This document shows positions 52,491 to 60,048 of a stretch of DNA of 64,000 bases, piece by piece. Below the pieces are notes generated by a model that searched no databases, was not told where the DNA came from, and was given only the letters and a program-made list of their open reading frames with translations. The stretch covers positions 372,001-436,000 of the forward strand of contig NZ_JADKRX010000001.1 of NCBI RefSeq assembly GCF_015350975.1, in the 5' to 3' direction. Position numbers and translations under genes: made by a program. This DNA is from Curtobacterium sp. VKM Ac-1395. Lineage in GTDB: Bacteria; Actinomycetota; Actinomycetes; Actinomycetales; Microbacteriaceae. How positions within the stretch are numbered: position 1 is the first letter of the stretch; every line of letters starts with the position of its first letter.

Positions 52491-55456
52491 CCTCCGCGGC
52501 AGATCCGCGCGGGTCCGTGTGGCGGCGCTGGGATCCTCACATCCACGCGCCAGGGACGGCGCTTAACAATCACTTCAGTCCTGACGACTGGGATGAGTAC
52601 CTGAAGCTCATTGAGCAATCCGAGCCTCGTATTGAGGCGCTCGGCGTTACGGACTACTACGACATTTCCGACTATGAGAAAGTCGTCGCATACAAAGCGG
52701 ATGGCCGCCTTCCCGACGTTGGGGTCGTTTTCGCGAACGTCGAAATGCGATTGCCGACGGCTACCGCGACTAACCCGGTCAACATTCATCTCCTCATCTC
52801 GCCGGAGGACCCGGATCACGTCGAGGAGGCGAAGCGGTTCCTGAATACGCTCAGCTTCCAGTTCGGCGGCGAGATATATGCATGTAACCCGGCGGATCTA
52901 TCCCGCCTAGGGAAAAAGTCCAACGCAAAGATTGTCGATCAGGGGGCGGCGCGTACCGCGGGTGCGAATCTCTTCAAGGTCACGATGGAGAACCTGAAAA
53001 AGTCCTTCTCCGAGAGCGCGTGGGCGCAACAGCACGTCATTGTCGCAGTCGCTGGCAGTTCTACCGATGGCACCGCCGGTATTCGCGATGAGAGCGCTTC
53101 ACTCGCCGCCGTCCGAACAGAGATTGAACGCGTCGCGCGGGTCATCTTCGCGAGCTCCCCAAAGCAGCGGACGTTCTGGATCGGCGACGGGGCCGATTCG
53201 GTTGAAACGCTGAACGAAAAGTACGATGGCGTCAAAGTGTGTCTCCATGGCAGCGACGCTCATAGCCTGACCGCGGTCGGCAAGCCCGCTGAGAACCGGT
53301 ACTCGTGGGTCAAGGGTGATGCGACCTTCGAATCGCTCCGTCAAGCATGCCTGGAGCCACGGGAACGGGCGATCGTCGCAGACACGCCTCCGTCCGGGGC
53401 GCTGCCGCACCGTGTCATCGAGACGATCTCAATGAGCGGCGCGCCGTGGTTCAGCAACGGAAACGTCCCGCTTTCGCCCGGCCTGGTTGCGATCATCGGC
53501 GCGCGCGGCTCGGGGAAGACCGCCCTGGCCGATCTGATCGCGGCCGGCGCAGGAGCGGCGAGCGACGATACGACCGACAAGACCTTCCTCCAACGTGCCA
53601 AGCGCCATGTTAAGGGTGCCGACGTCGAGCTGACGTGGGCCGACGGTCGCACGACCGGCGCGGAGCTTCCTCCAGTGATGGACCCGGATGCGACGCCTGC
53701 AGTGCAGTACTTGTCGCAGCAATTCGTCGAGCGGCTCTGCTCGTCTGAGGGCATAACGGATGAACTGCTCGACGAGATAGAGCGGGTCATCTTCGAAGCT
53801 CATCCGTACGAGGAACGTCTCGGCGCGTCGACCTTCCGAGAGCTTCTCGATATTCGAGCGAGTCACGGGCGAGGACTTCGCAATTACGCGAAACAGGAGA
53901 TTGATGAACTCTCCGACGAGATCGATACCGAGCGTGCAGCCCTTGACCAACATCCCACCTTCAAGGCCGAGCAAGCCCAGCTGGCGAAGGTCTTGGCAGA
54001 AGACAAGGGTGCGCGCAGCAAACTCGTGATCGTTGGAGGCGAGGAGCGGTCGCACAGGCTTGATCAAATCAACGCGGAGCTCGCGAGCCGACAGGCTACG
54101 ATCGATGGGCTTCGTCGACGCGAACAGGCGCTAGGGGAACTGCGCGCCGCGACCCTTGACCTAAAGGACCGTCGCCTGCCCAGTGTCACCGCAGGTCTCC
54201 GACGCACGCATGAAGCTGCGGGCCTCAGCGCGGACGAATGGAACACCTTCCAGCTTGCGTTCGTTGGCGATCCCATTGCAATCGTCGACTCGAGGCTGGC
54301 CACAGTCAGGAGAGCGATCGCAGGGCTCAGCGGCGAGATGCCGGCGCGTCCCGACGTACCCCCGGTCGATATCCCCTCGTTTATCAGCGACGAATCAGAT
54401 CTGGCGAAAGAGACGCTGAGTGCGCTTCGAGCTGAGGCCTGGCGCTTGGGACAGCTCACTGGTCTGGACAGCGGGAAACAGAAGCAACTTGAGGCGCTAA
54501 ATACTCGAATTTCTCGGAACGAGTCCCTCCTCACCGCGGTGGAGAAGAAGATCGCGAATGTTTCGGGCGCGAGCGACCGGATGAAGGCGCTGCAACTTAG
54601 GCGGAAGCAGGCGTACTCGTCGCTATTCGACGGTTTTGCCTCCGAGCAGGCCCAGCTAACGGAGATGTACTCGCCGCTCAGAAAGATGCTTGAGACGGAG
54701 CTTGGCACGCTCGGCAAGCTGAGCTTCAGCGTGCGACGCCTCGTCGACCTTGAAGCCTGGGCTTCGCGCGGCGAAACCCTACTCGACCTTCGAACTGGAG
54801 AGTTCCGCGGACATGGCGAATTGCTCCGTGTCGCGAGGGACACGTTGCTGGCGGCTTGGGAGAACGGCGCGAGCGCTGCAGTCGCGGAGGCGATGAACAC
54901 CTTCCGATCCGACCATGACCAGCACATCATCGCACAAGCAAAGGCGCCTCGCTCAGACATAAAGGGCTTCCGGGCCTGGGGCAAGGAGGTTTCCGCATGG
55001 CTGAACAGTACAGATCACATCACGGTGAGCTACGGGGTGCAGTACGACGGTGTCGACATCGAGCAGCTCTCTCCAGGTACGCGCGGCATTGTTCTGTTGC
55101 TGCTCTACTTGGCAGTCGATAAGTCCGACGATCGGCCTCTTATTATTGACCAGCCGGAAGAGAACCTCGACCCCAAGTCGATCTTCGATGAACTTGTCGG
55201 ACGGTTCGTCGCGACGCGTCGCCGTCGGCAAATCATCATCGTTACCCACAACGCGAACCTAGTTGTAAACACGGATGCGGATCAGGTCATCATTGCGAAC
55301 GCGGGCGCTCATGTGTCGGGTGGTCTCCCGACGTTGGCATACGTGAGCGGTGGACTTGAGAATCCGCTTGTTCGCTACGAGGTGTGCGAGATACTCGAGG
55401 GCGGGAAACCAGCCTTCGAGGAGCGAGCGAGGCGGCTACGCATTCGTCTGGCATGA
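52487..55456 (+). CDS. PHP-domain AAA/ABC-type ATPase (TrlF family-like), putative defence effector
   Basis: A 989-residue protein. The PHP phosphoesterase domain is at the N-terminus: metal-ligand motif HIHAPG at residues 18-23, GVTDYYDISDY, and HGSDAHSL near 254-261. The ATPase begins with Walker A GARGSGKT (338-345); a long coiled-coil region (about 470-700) separates it from the signature LSPGTRG (861-867), Walker B LIIDQPEENLD (about 886-896) and the VTHNANL switch. This is an SMC/RloC-like split ATPase. The PHP domain could cleave a nucleic acid or nucleotide once ATPase activation occurs. GTG start overlaps the leader. GC content is lower than in the core genes. Confidence 0.82.
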   Translation: MTSAADPRGSVWRRWDPHIHAPGTALNNHFSPDDWDEYLKLIEQSEPRIEALGVTDYYDISDYEKVVAYKADGRLPDVGVVFANVEMRLPTATATNPVNIHLLISPEDPDHVEEAKRFLNTLSFQFGGEIYACNPADLSRLGKKSNAKIVDQGAARTAGANLFKVTMENLKKSFSESAWAQQHVIVAVAGSSTDGTAGIRDESASLAAVRTEIERVARVIFASSPKQRTFWIGDGADSVETLNEKYDGVKVCLHGSDAHSLTAVGKPAENRYSWVKGDATFESLRQACLEPRERAIVADTPPSGALPHRVIETISMSGAPWFSNGNVPLSPGLVAIIGARGSGKTALADLIAAGAGAASDDTTDKTFLQRAKRHVKGADVELTWADGRTTGAELPPVMDPDATPAVQYLSQQFVERLCSSEGITDELLDEIERVIFEAHPYEERLGASTFRELLDIRASHGRGLRNYAKQEIDELSDEIDTERAALDQHPTFKAEQAQLAKVLAEDKGARSKLVIVGGEERSHRLDQINAELASRQATIDGLRRREQALGELRAATLDLKDRRLPSVTAGLRRTHEAAGLSADEWNTFQLAFVGDPIAIVDSRLATVRRAIAGLSGEMPARPDVPPVDIPSFISDESDLAKETLSALRAEAWRLGQLTGLDSGKQKQLEALNTRISRNESLLTAVEKKIANVSGASDRMKALQLRRKQAYSSLFDGFASEQAQLTEMYSPLRKMLETELGTLGKLSFSVRRLVDLEAWASRGETLLDLRTGEFRGHGELLRVARDTLLAAWENGASAAVAEAMNTFRSDHDQHIIAQAKAPRSDIKGFRAWGKEVSAWLNSTDHITVSYGVQYDGVDIEQLSPGTRGIVLLLLYLAVDKSDDRPLIIDQPEENLDPKSIFDELVGRFVATRRRRQIIIVTHNANLVVNTDADQVIIANAGAHVSGGLPTLAYVSGGLENPLVRYEVCEILEGGKPAFEERARRLRIRLA

Positions 55457-55479
55457 TCCGCGACCGGGCGGTCTGTGCG

Positions 55480-55761
55480 GTACCGGGCGTGATTGTTCAA
55501 GCCCGTCCCACGATCTGTTCGACGCCTACGTCGCGATCGACGAAGGCGAGATCCCGCCCGGCAGGTCCGAACGGCAGATCGCCGGCGCGCTCAGCGCCAC
55601 CCCTCGGACTGCCCGATGACGCCGATGCCGGACCGGCGGAGCGAGAGCTGACGGTGACGATCGGTTTTCCAGTGCTGGCGGGGGAGCCACTGGCGCCCCA
55701 AACAGGTACCGAGACCACGACGCGGCCGAGCTGGCTCCGACGGCCGTTCGGGCGCGACTGA
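55480..55761 (+). pseudogene. Probable frameshifted remnant gene downstream of trlF-like
   Basis: Two protein-like segments lie in different frames. One (55490-55617) reads DLFDAYVAIDEGEIPPGRSE in frame with a TGA shortly after, and the other (about 55610-55761) reads DDADAGPAERELTVTIG followed by FPVLAGEPLAPQTGT to a TGA at 55761. A single shift near 55610 would join them. An ATG at 55453 overlaps the trlF-like stop but leads into a frame whose start is Arg/Ser/Pro-rich and not protein-like. Family unknown. Confidence 0.45.
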
Positions 55762-55776
55762 GAAGGAGAGTGACTG

Positions 55777-55959
55777 ATGACGACGTACACACCGCGGGAG
55801 CTGTCAGCCGAGCTCGGGTACACGAACGAGTCCCGACCGGGGCAGGCGGTGCGGGTCTACCTGCGCGGGAAGTACCCGGAGCACCCGAAGCACGGTCGCT
55901 GGGTACTCGACGAGGCACAAGCCGACGACGTGCGAGCGAACGTGCAGCGGTCGTCGTGA
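55777..55959 (+). CDS. Small helix-turn-helix-like protein
   Basis: 60 residues, YTPRELSAELGYTN followed by AVRVYLRGKYPEHPKHGRWV and a short helix EAQADDVRANV. It looks like a compact DNA-binding module of the type seen next to mobile and defence genes. ATG preceded by AAGGAG nine bases upstream. Convergent with the Fic gene, seven bases between stops. Confidence 0.7.
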   Translation: MTTYTPRELSAELGYTNESRPGQAVRVYLRGKYPEHPKHGRWVLDEAQADDVRANVQRSS

Positions 55960-55965
55960 CGAGCG

Positions 55966-57165
55966 TCAGGCTCCGAGGAGCCTGGTGATCCGTTCCCGGA
56001 TGCGGGTGTCGAGGTCCTCGAACTCGTCGAGTACGTCCATCGCGGCGTACGCGCGGCCGCGGACTCGCTCGGTGACGGCTTCGACGACGCCGGCCTCCTC
56101 GAGGGCCTGCACGCCGCGGTAGACGCTTCGCTCCGGGACGTCGCTGAGCGCTTCGACGAGCTGCTCGATGGTGAACACCGGCAGCGACAGGAGGACCGGC
56201 AGGATGCGGTCGGCGGCGCTGCCTGCGCGCGGGCCGGCTTGCTCGCGCCAGGCGGCTTCGTACTGCGCGAAGGCTCGGGCCGTGCCGCGAGCCTCTCTGG
56301 CCGCCGTCTCGACGCAGAGCGCCAGGTCGGTTACGAGCGGCGAGGCGTCACCGGTGCGGTACGCGGTGAGGAGCGAGAAGTAGTGGCCCGTGTCCGCGGC
56401 GAGGGCGCTGGCGACCGGCAGCACCGTGTGCGGCGTGACGCCCCGGCGGCGCAGGATCGCACCGATGAGCGCTCGGCCGATGCGGCCGTTGCCGTCGGTG
56501 AACGGGTGGATGCTCTCGAACTGGGCGTGCGCGATCGCGGCCTGGGTGACCGGCTCGACGTCATCCCGGTTGGAGAACTCGATCAGGTCGTTCAGGAGCG
56601 CCGGGACCTCCTCCGGCGGTGGCGGGACGTAGAGCGCGCCGCGGGGCGAGTGCTGGGACCCGCCGATCCAGTTCTGCACGTCGCGGATGCGGCCGGCGTA
56701 CGAGCGCTCGGTGACGTCCGGGTCGTCCTGCATGAGCGCCTTGTGCGCGGCGAGGATCTCGTCGAGCGTGATCGTCGTGCTCGAGGCGTCGATGAGCTTC
56801 GTGATCGCCGTGCCGGCGGCCACCATCGACATCGCGGAGGCGTTCTCCTTTAGCCCGCCGATGGCGCGTGCGAACGCGACCGGCGTCGCTTCGACGTGCT
56901 CGATGCGGCTGGAGGCGACCGACTCCATGCGGATGAGGAAGCGCGCGAGGGGGCTGAGCACGCCGTCTGCGACGCGCTCGAGGTCGGCGGCCTCGTAGCG
57001 GGCCCGGAAGAGCTCGCGCTCGGGGATGACGGGAACGTGGGTTCCGGCGATCATCGGGGGAATGGACACGGTCACTTCGGTGAGCATTCGGTCCTCGCGG
57101 GTGCCGCGTCGGCTCGTGCTCGTCCACGGGACGACGCGCGTCGTGTGTGCTGGCCAGTTCGTCAT
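55966..57165 (-). CDS. Fic family protein with C-terminal winged helix
   Basis: A 399-residue Fic-domain protein. The AMP-transferase motif is HPFTDGNGRIGRAL with His220; an N-terminal inhibitory-helix sequence ASSRIEHVEAT contains the S-x-x-x-E element (usually followed by Gly, here His). A C-terminal winged helix (about residues 325-385, LPVFTIEQLVEALSDVPERSVYRGVQALEEAG) suggests DNA binding. Fic enzymes transfer AMP to protein hydroxyls. ATG at 57165 is preferred over six codons upstream. An A/T-rich palindromic region in front suggests autoregulation. Confidence 0.9.
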   Translation of the reverse strand: MTNWPAHTTRVVPWTSTSRRGTREDRMLTEVTVSIPPMIAGTHVPVIPERELFRARYEAADLERVADGVLSPLARFLIRMESVASSRIEHVEATPVAFARAIGGLKENASAMSMVAAGTAITKLIDASSTTITLDEILAAHKALMQDDPDVTERSYAGRIRDVQNWIGGSQHSPRGALYVPPPPEEVPALLNDLIEFSNRDDVEPVTQAAIAHAQFESIHPFTDGNGRIGRALIGAILRRRGVTPHTVLPVASALAADTGHYFSLLTAYRTGDASPLVTDLALCVETAAREARGTARAFAQYEAAWREQAGPRAGSAADRILPVLLSLPVFTIEQLVEALSDVPERSVYRGVQALEEAGVVEAVTERVRGRAYAAMDVLDEFEDLDTRIRERITRLLGA

Positions 57166-57169
57166 CGCA

Positions 57170-57215
57170 CGTCCTCCCGTCAATAGCTAAGTTGATTATG
57201 TCACTTATTTGACAG
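57170..57215 (-). promoter_or_regulatory. Fic promoter/operator region
   Basis: The first clearly A/T-rich stretch in the region: reading leftward, CAAATAAGTGACATAATCAA then CTTAGCTATTG and the GGGAGG ribosome-binding site. CATAAT is a good -10 and TAAGT/ACTTA form an inverted repeat around it, a plausible site for the Fic winged helix. Confidence 0.5.
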
Positions 57216-58015
57216 AAGCGGCAATAGCGGCGTGGATTCCGCCACGGAAGACCCGCGAAATCCGCGCGCCCTATGGCAGTCGGGCAGCTCGCGCGACGGC
57301 TGGCGCCAAAGCGCTTCGCACGGTCGCCTCCGACGATGAGCTTCTCCGTGCGGGCATGGACCGGGCCACGCTCGACCTGAAGTCGCGGCCGCTTGTCGTG
57401 CTTGTGCTTGGGGTCGACGACCCAGACCCGGCTCGGGTGGTCGCGATGCGGTCGTTGTTCGCTCGGGGAGCGGGAGCGGGAGCGAGAGCGGCACGTGCGG
57501 CTGCTGGCGTTCCGCTCTCACGTCCGCGGAGGTACCGGTTGTACCAGTACCGGACCGCATGCCGTTGTTGTGTGGCTCAGCGATCTAGCGGAAGAACGTG
57601 CACGGTTGTGTGTGCTTGGGTGGCTCTCCCGATGGGATCGCCGCGCGCCCGCACTTTGAGGACTTGAGTGTCGTCGCGAGGTTGTGCACGAGCGAGGAGG
57701 CAGGCGTAGTCGCTACTGGTGTAGCGCCAGCCATCGCGCTCTCCTCTGGCCGTGCACAACCTCGCGACCGAGTTGTGTGCACGGGTGCATTGACGAGGCT
57801 GGTCTCGGCGCAGCGGTCGTACTCGTGCGTCATCGTGGTACGCACTCGTCGGATCGGAACGCAGCGTTTGACGGCATCAGCGGCACCCGCAACCGGGCCG
57901 CTCCGCACTGTCGGAACGGCCCGGTTGCTCGGACCTGCCTTGCGATCTATTGCCGCGGTTCTTCAACGGAGTGCGGATGCGCAACGATTCCGTGGCTGCG
58001 TCGCTTGCGCGCTTG
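57216..58015. other. Gene-poor segment of the island
   Basis: About 800 bases in which every open frame has an unnatural composition (Arg/Ser/Pro/Thr-rich) and no start with a convincing ribosome-binding site. It contains a run of GGGAGCGGGAGCGGGAG near 57465-57485 and the 96-bp hairpin element. Likely decayed mobile DNA; nothing recognisable remains. Confidence 0.5.
57673..57768. repeat. 96-bp hairpin element with 18-bp perfect arms
   Basis: Arms GTCGCGAGGTTGTGCACG (57673-57690) and its exact complement (57751-57768) enclose 60 bases that contain smaller stems (GTAG-TCG-CTAC, CTGG-N7-CCAG). It resembles a non-coding structured RNA, a small MITE-like element or a recombination site. Only one copy in the window. 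Confidence 0.6.
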
Positions 58016-58426
58016 TCAAGCTCGCTCTGCATCCTTCTGTTCGAACTGACGTACCTGCTTCGCGAAGTTCCCGCGGACGTTGAGGCTTCGATAGGCCCCG
58101 GTTTTCCAGGCGAACAGATTGTGGCCACGCCATCGGCGCACGACGTATAGCCGGAAGTAGCCCCTGGCGTGATATTGCTCGCGCGAGCTCACGCCTTCGG
58201 GACGCCGCGACGGAACCCCCTTCGTGTCGGGCAAGAGATGGGTAAATAACTCACAGAACGTCGGTCCTTTTCCGTGTGCGTCCGTGTACTCCGCGATGAA
58301 GAGTGCGGCTGCAAGCGCCCACTCTCGCGAACGGTCGGGAGCGAGAAAGTCTTCAACGACATACGCCCAGCTCGCTGGCGGAGGGGTCGTCCGGTTGGGC
58401 CACCACCCCGCTCGGCGCCTACTCAA
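58016..58426 (-). CDS. Hypothetical protein B of an overlapping pair
   Basis: A 136-residue protein starting with TTG at 58426, which overlaps the last codons of the preceding gene. After a basic N-terminus come WAYVVEDFLAPDRSREWALA, a helical TDAHGKGPTFCELFTHLLP (residues about 50-70) and a basic half YHARGYFRLYVVRRWRGHN then LFAWKTGAYRSLNVRGNF, rich in Arg, Tyr and Trp. No family recognised; a nucleic-acid-binding winged helix is possible. Confidence 0.6.
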   Translation of the reverse strand: MSRRRAGWWPNRTTPPPASWAYVVEDFLAPDRSREWALAAALFIAEYTDAHGKGPTFCELFTHLLPDTKGVPSRRPEGVSSREQYHARGYFRLYVVRRWRGHNLFAWKTGAYRSLNVRGNFAKQVRQFEQKDAERA

Positions 58427-58676
58427 CGTTGGCCTGCACTCCCGCCAGATGCAGCGCCGGACCGTACGCCTCGATCTGCGCGATGAACACGAGCTCGACC
58501 CAGCCCGTGATGTTGCTTCGTTCCTCACGGCTGAGGTTCTCCCAAGTCCTGTAGCCGGAGGAAGGTGACTCGCTCAATCGATTGGCGACGATGCGCGCGG
58601 TCTCGCGGTGCAGGATTTGACGGAAGGCGTCTGCTTCGATCGTCGGATCGGATCCCGTGCCGGTGTCTTCGCTCAC
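58419..58676 (-). CDS. Hypothetical protein A of an overlapping pair
   Basis: An 85-residue protein with GTG start at 58676 behind AAAGGA (nine bases). Helix-rich: EADAFRQILHRETARIVANRL and RSNITGWVELVFIAQIEAYG are typical short amphipathic helices. Overlaps the next gene by eight bases, so the two are probably one operon of the toxin-antitoxin or defence-accessory kind (inference). No family recognised. Confidence 0.6.
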   Translation of the reverse strand: MSEDTGTGSDPTIEADAFRQILHRETARIVANRLSESPSSGYRTWENLSREERSNITGWVELVFIAQIEAYGPALHLAGVQANVE

Positions 58677-59352
58677 GATCCATTTCCTTTGCTGACGAGG
58701 GCGATCGCTGGCGCTGCGTCGCACGTGGTTTGCGGCGCGGCGTTGATTGGGTCCTGAGACTCTCTTGGTGGGTTCACCGTCAGGAGACTAGGGCCCGGCG
58801 CGCATAGGTTCGTGACCGGCCTAAGCGATTTTTGTCAAATCTGCTCGTCTATCAATCGAATCGAATCTTGGCCTTCTTCGGCTTTCTCTGACGGGTCGGG
58901 CGCGTCGCTGCGCCTTCGTTGACTAGCGGCGACCGCTGGCCGCGCTCGCGTCGGTGAGGAGCCGATGCCCCTGTTGCAGTCCGTGGTCGCTTACCGGCTG
59001 CAGTCGCAATCGTTCCGGAAGTCGGGACAAGCCGAGCCGAAGTCGCTGTGATCAGCTACGAGCTGGTGGACGTTCGTCGTACCAGTGCACTCGCTGCTGT
59101 GCTGAAGGCTTTGGTCCAGCACTTCATCGCGCTGGGGCTTGGAGCGCTCACGGAATCTTGGAGATTTCTGGGTCTGTGATCACGAAACTCGTTGATGCCG
59201 TTGCGTACGGCACCAACGGCGCACCGGTGCCGGTAGCGGCGCCGGACCGCATCCCCCCTTGCAGTTCGGCGTCGCTGCTGGCGACGAGATCGTTGCGGGC
59301 GCATGGCGTCCGCGATCGGTAGCGTCGAATTCCCCCAACGAAGAAAGACCTA
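58677..59352. other. Gene-free segment
   Basis: About 675 bases with no convincing coding frame in either direction: short frames are Arg- and Ser-rich and lack ribosome-binding sites. Contains A/T-rich patches (GCGATTTTTGTCAAATCTG near 58827) that may be a promoter of the unknown pair on the minus strand. Probably degraded island DNA. Confidence 0.45.
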
Positions 59353-59603
59353 ATGCGTATCGGATCGAGCATCGCTCTTGTCGTGATCGGCGCGATCGTC
59401 GCGTTCGCGGTCGACTTGAAGTAGCTGGTCTCAACCTCAACTTGATCGGCTACATCCTGATGGCAGCTGGTGCCGTCCTGCTCATCATCAGTGTCGCGGT
59501 CGCGTTCGGTGGCCGGCGCACGACGACCATGACTCGTGCCGGCATCGATCCGGTTTCTGGGGAACAGATCACGCGGCAGGATCGCGGCGACGGCACCTAC
59601 TGA
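59353..59603 (+). pseudogene. DUF6458 family gene with a frameshift
   Basis: ATG at 59353 begins MRIGSSIALVVIGAIVAFAV, the usual start of small DUF6458 membrane proteins, but meets TAG at 59422. The expected continuation VAGLNLNLIGYILMAAGAVL and then IISVAVAFGGRRTTT is in the -1 frame and runs to TGA at 59603. One missing base around 59420 explains it. Two helices in the intact form. Either a real mutation or a sequencing error. Confidence 0.75.
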
Positions 59604-60048
59604 TCGAAGTCGACGCGATCTGGCTCTCTCTCGATACCATTCACGGCACTACAAGCTCCTCGGTCGAGATCGAAAGAGTTACACTCCCGTGATGTGGCGG
59701 CTTATGAGGCTCTGTCGGTCCGGTCAGCATCCGATTGACTCCCTCCAGTGGTAGGGGGAGCAAATGTCTCGTTCAGGCGTCTGCAGCAGACGGTCGCCTC
59801 GACCTTTCCGGTGGCCGACTTGTCTTTCCCGTCTTCGCTGCACTGGCTGAGTTGGAGCGGGGCTCTCCGAGAGGGCACTCACGCCCGCCTAGCGCCCCCT
59901 CGTGCAAGGGCCGACCGCTGGCAGGCCTCCGCGCTACCGTGAGGGTATCGACCGCACCCCGTCATTTGCTATCTGATTCGTTGCCACCAGCCCGGCTGAT
60001 CGACGGACGGGAAGCTCGGCGCTGGCGGACACCGAGCCTCCGGTGGCG
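59604..60048. other. Gap between DUF6458 remnant and katG
   Basis: Apart from the recombinase fragment, no gene is seen. A CGAGCCTCC repeat unit lies at 60032-60040, eight bases from the katG stop. The sequence returns to high GC toward katG. Confidence 0.5.
59801..59942 (+). pseudogene. Decayed serine recombinase (resolvase/invertase) fragment
   Basis: GGRLVFPVFAALAELER at 59810-59860 matches the conserved helix of Tn3-type resolvases (GxLVFHVFAALAEFER). After a one-base shift the other frame continues ALREGTHARLAPPRARADRW, matching the R-E-R-T-x-A-G-L-A-A-A-R-A-R-G-R block. Both ends are lost. It lies 110 bases from katG and so marks old transposition or integration at the right edge of the island. 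Confidence 0.65.

Noticed and set aside
55453-55761. ATGA-coupled 102-codon frame after the TrlF-like gene
   Set aside because: Its first half is Arg/Ser/Pro-rich and looks like a wrong frame; the better protein-like segments lie in two frames, so I recorded a pseudogene instead.
57465-57490. GGGAGC tandem repeats as a possible CRISPR or VNTR
   Set aside because: Only a few imperfect units of six bases; no spacers and no cas genes in the window.
57598-58083. 161-codon frame in the island
   Set aside because: No ribosome-binding site, unnatural composition, and the 96-bp hairpin lies inside it.
59419-59424. Programmed -1 frameshift in the DUF6458 gene
   Set aside because: No slippery heptamer and no obvious downstream structure at the shift; a simple one-base deletion explains it better.
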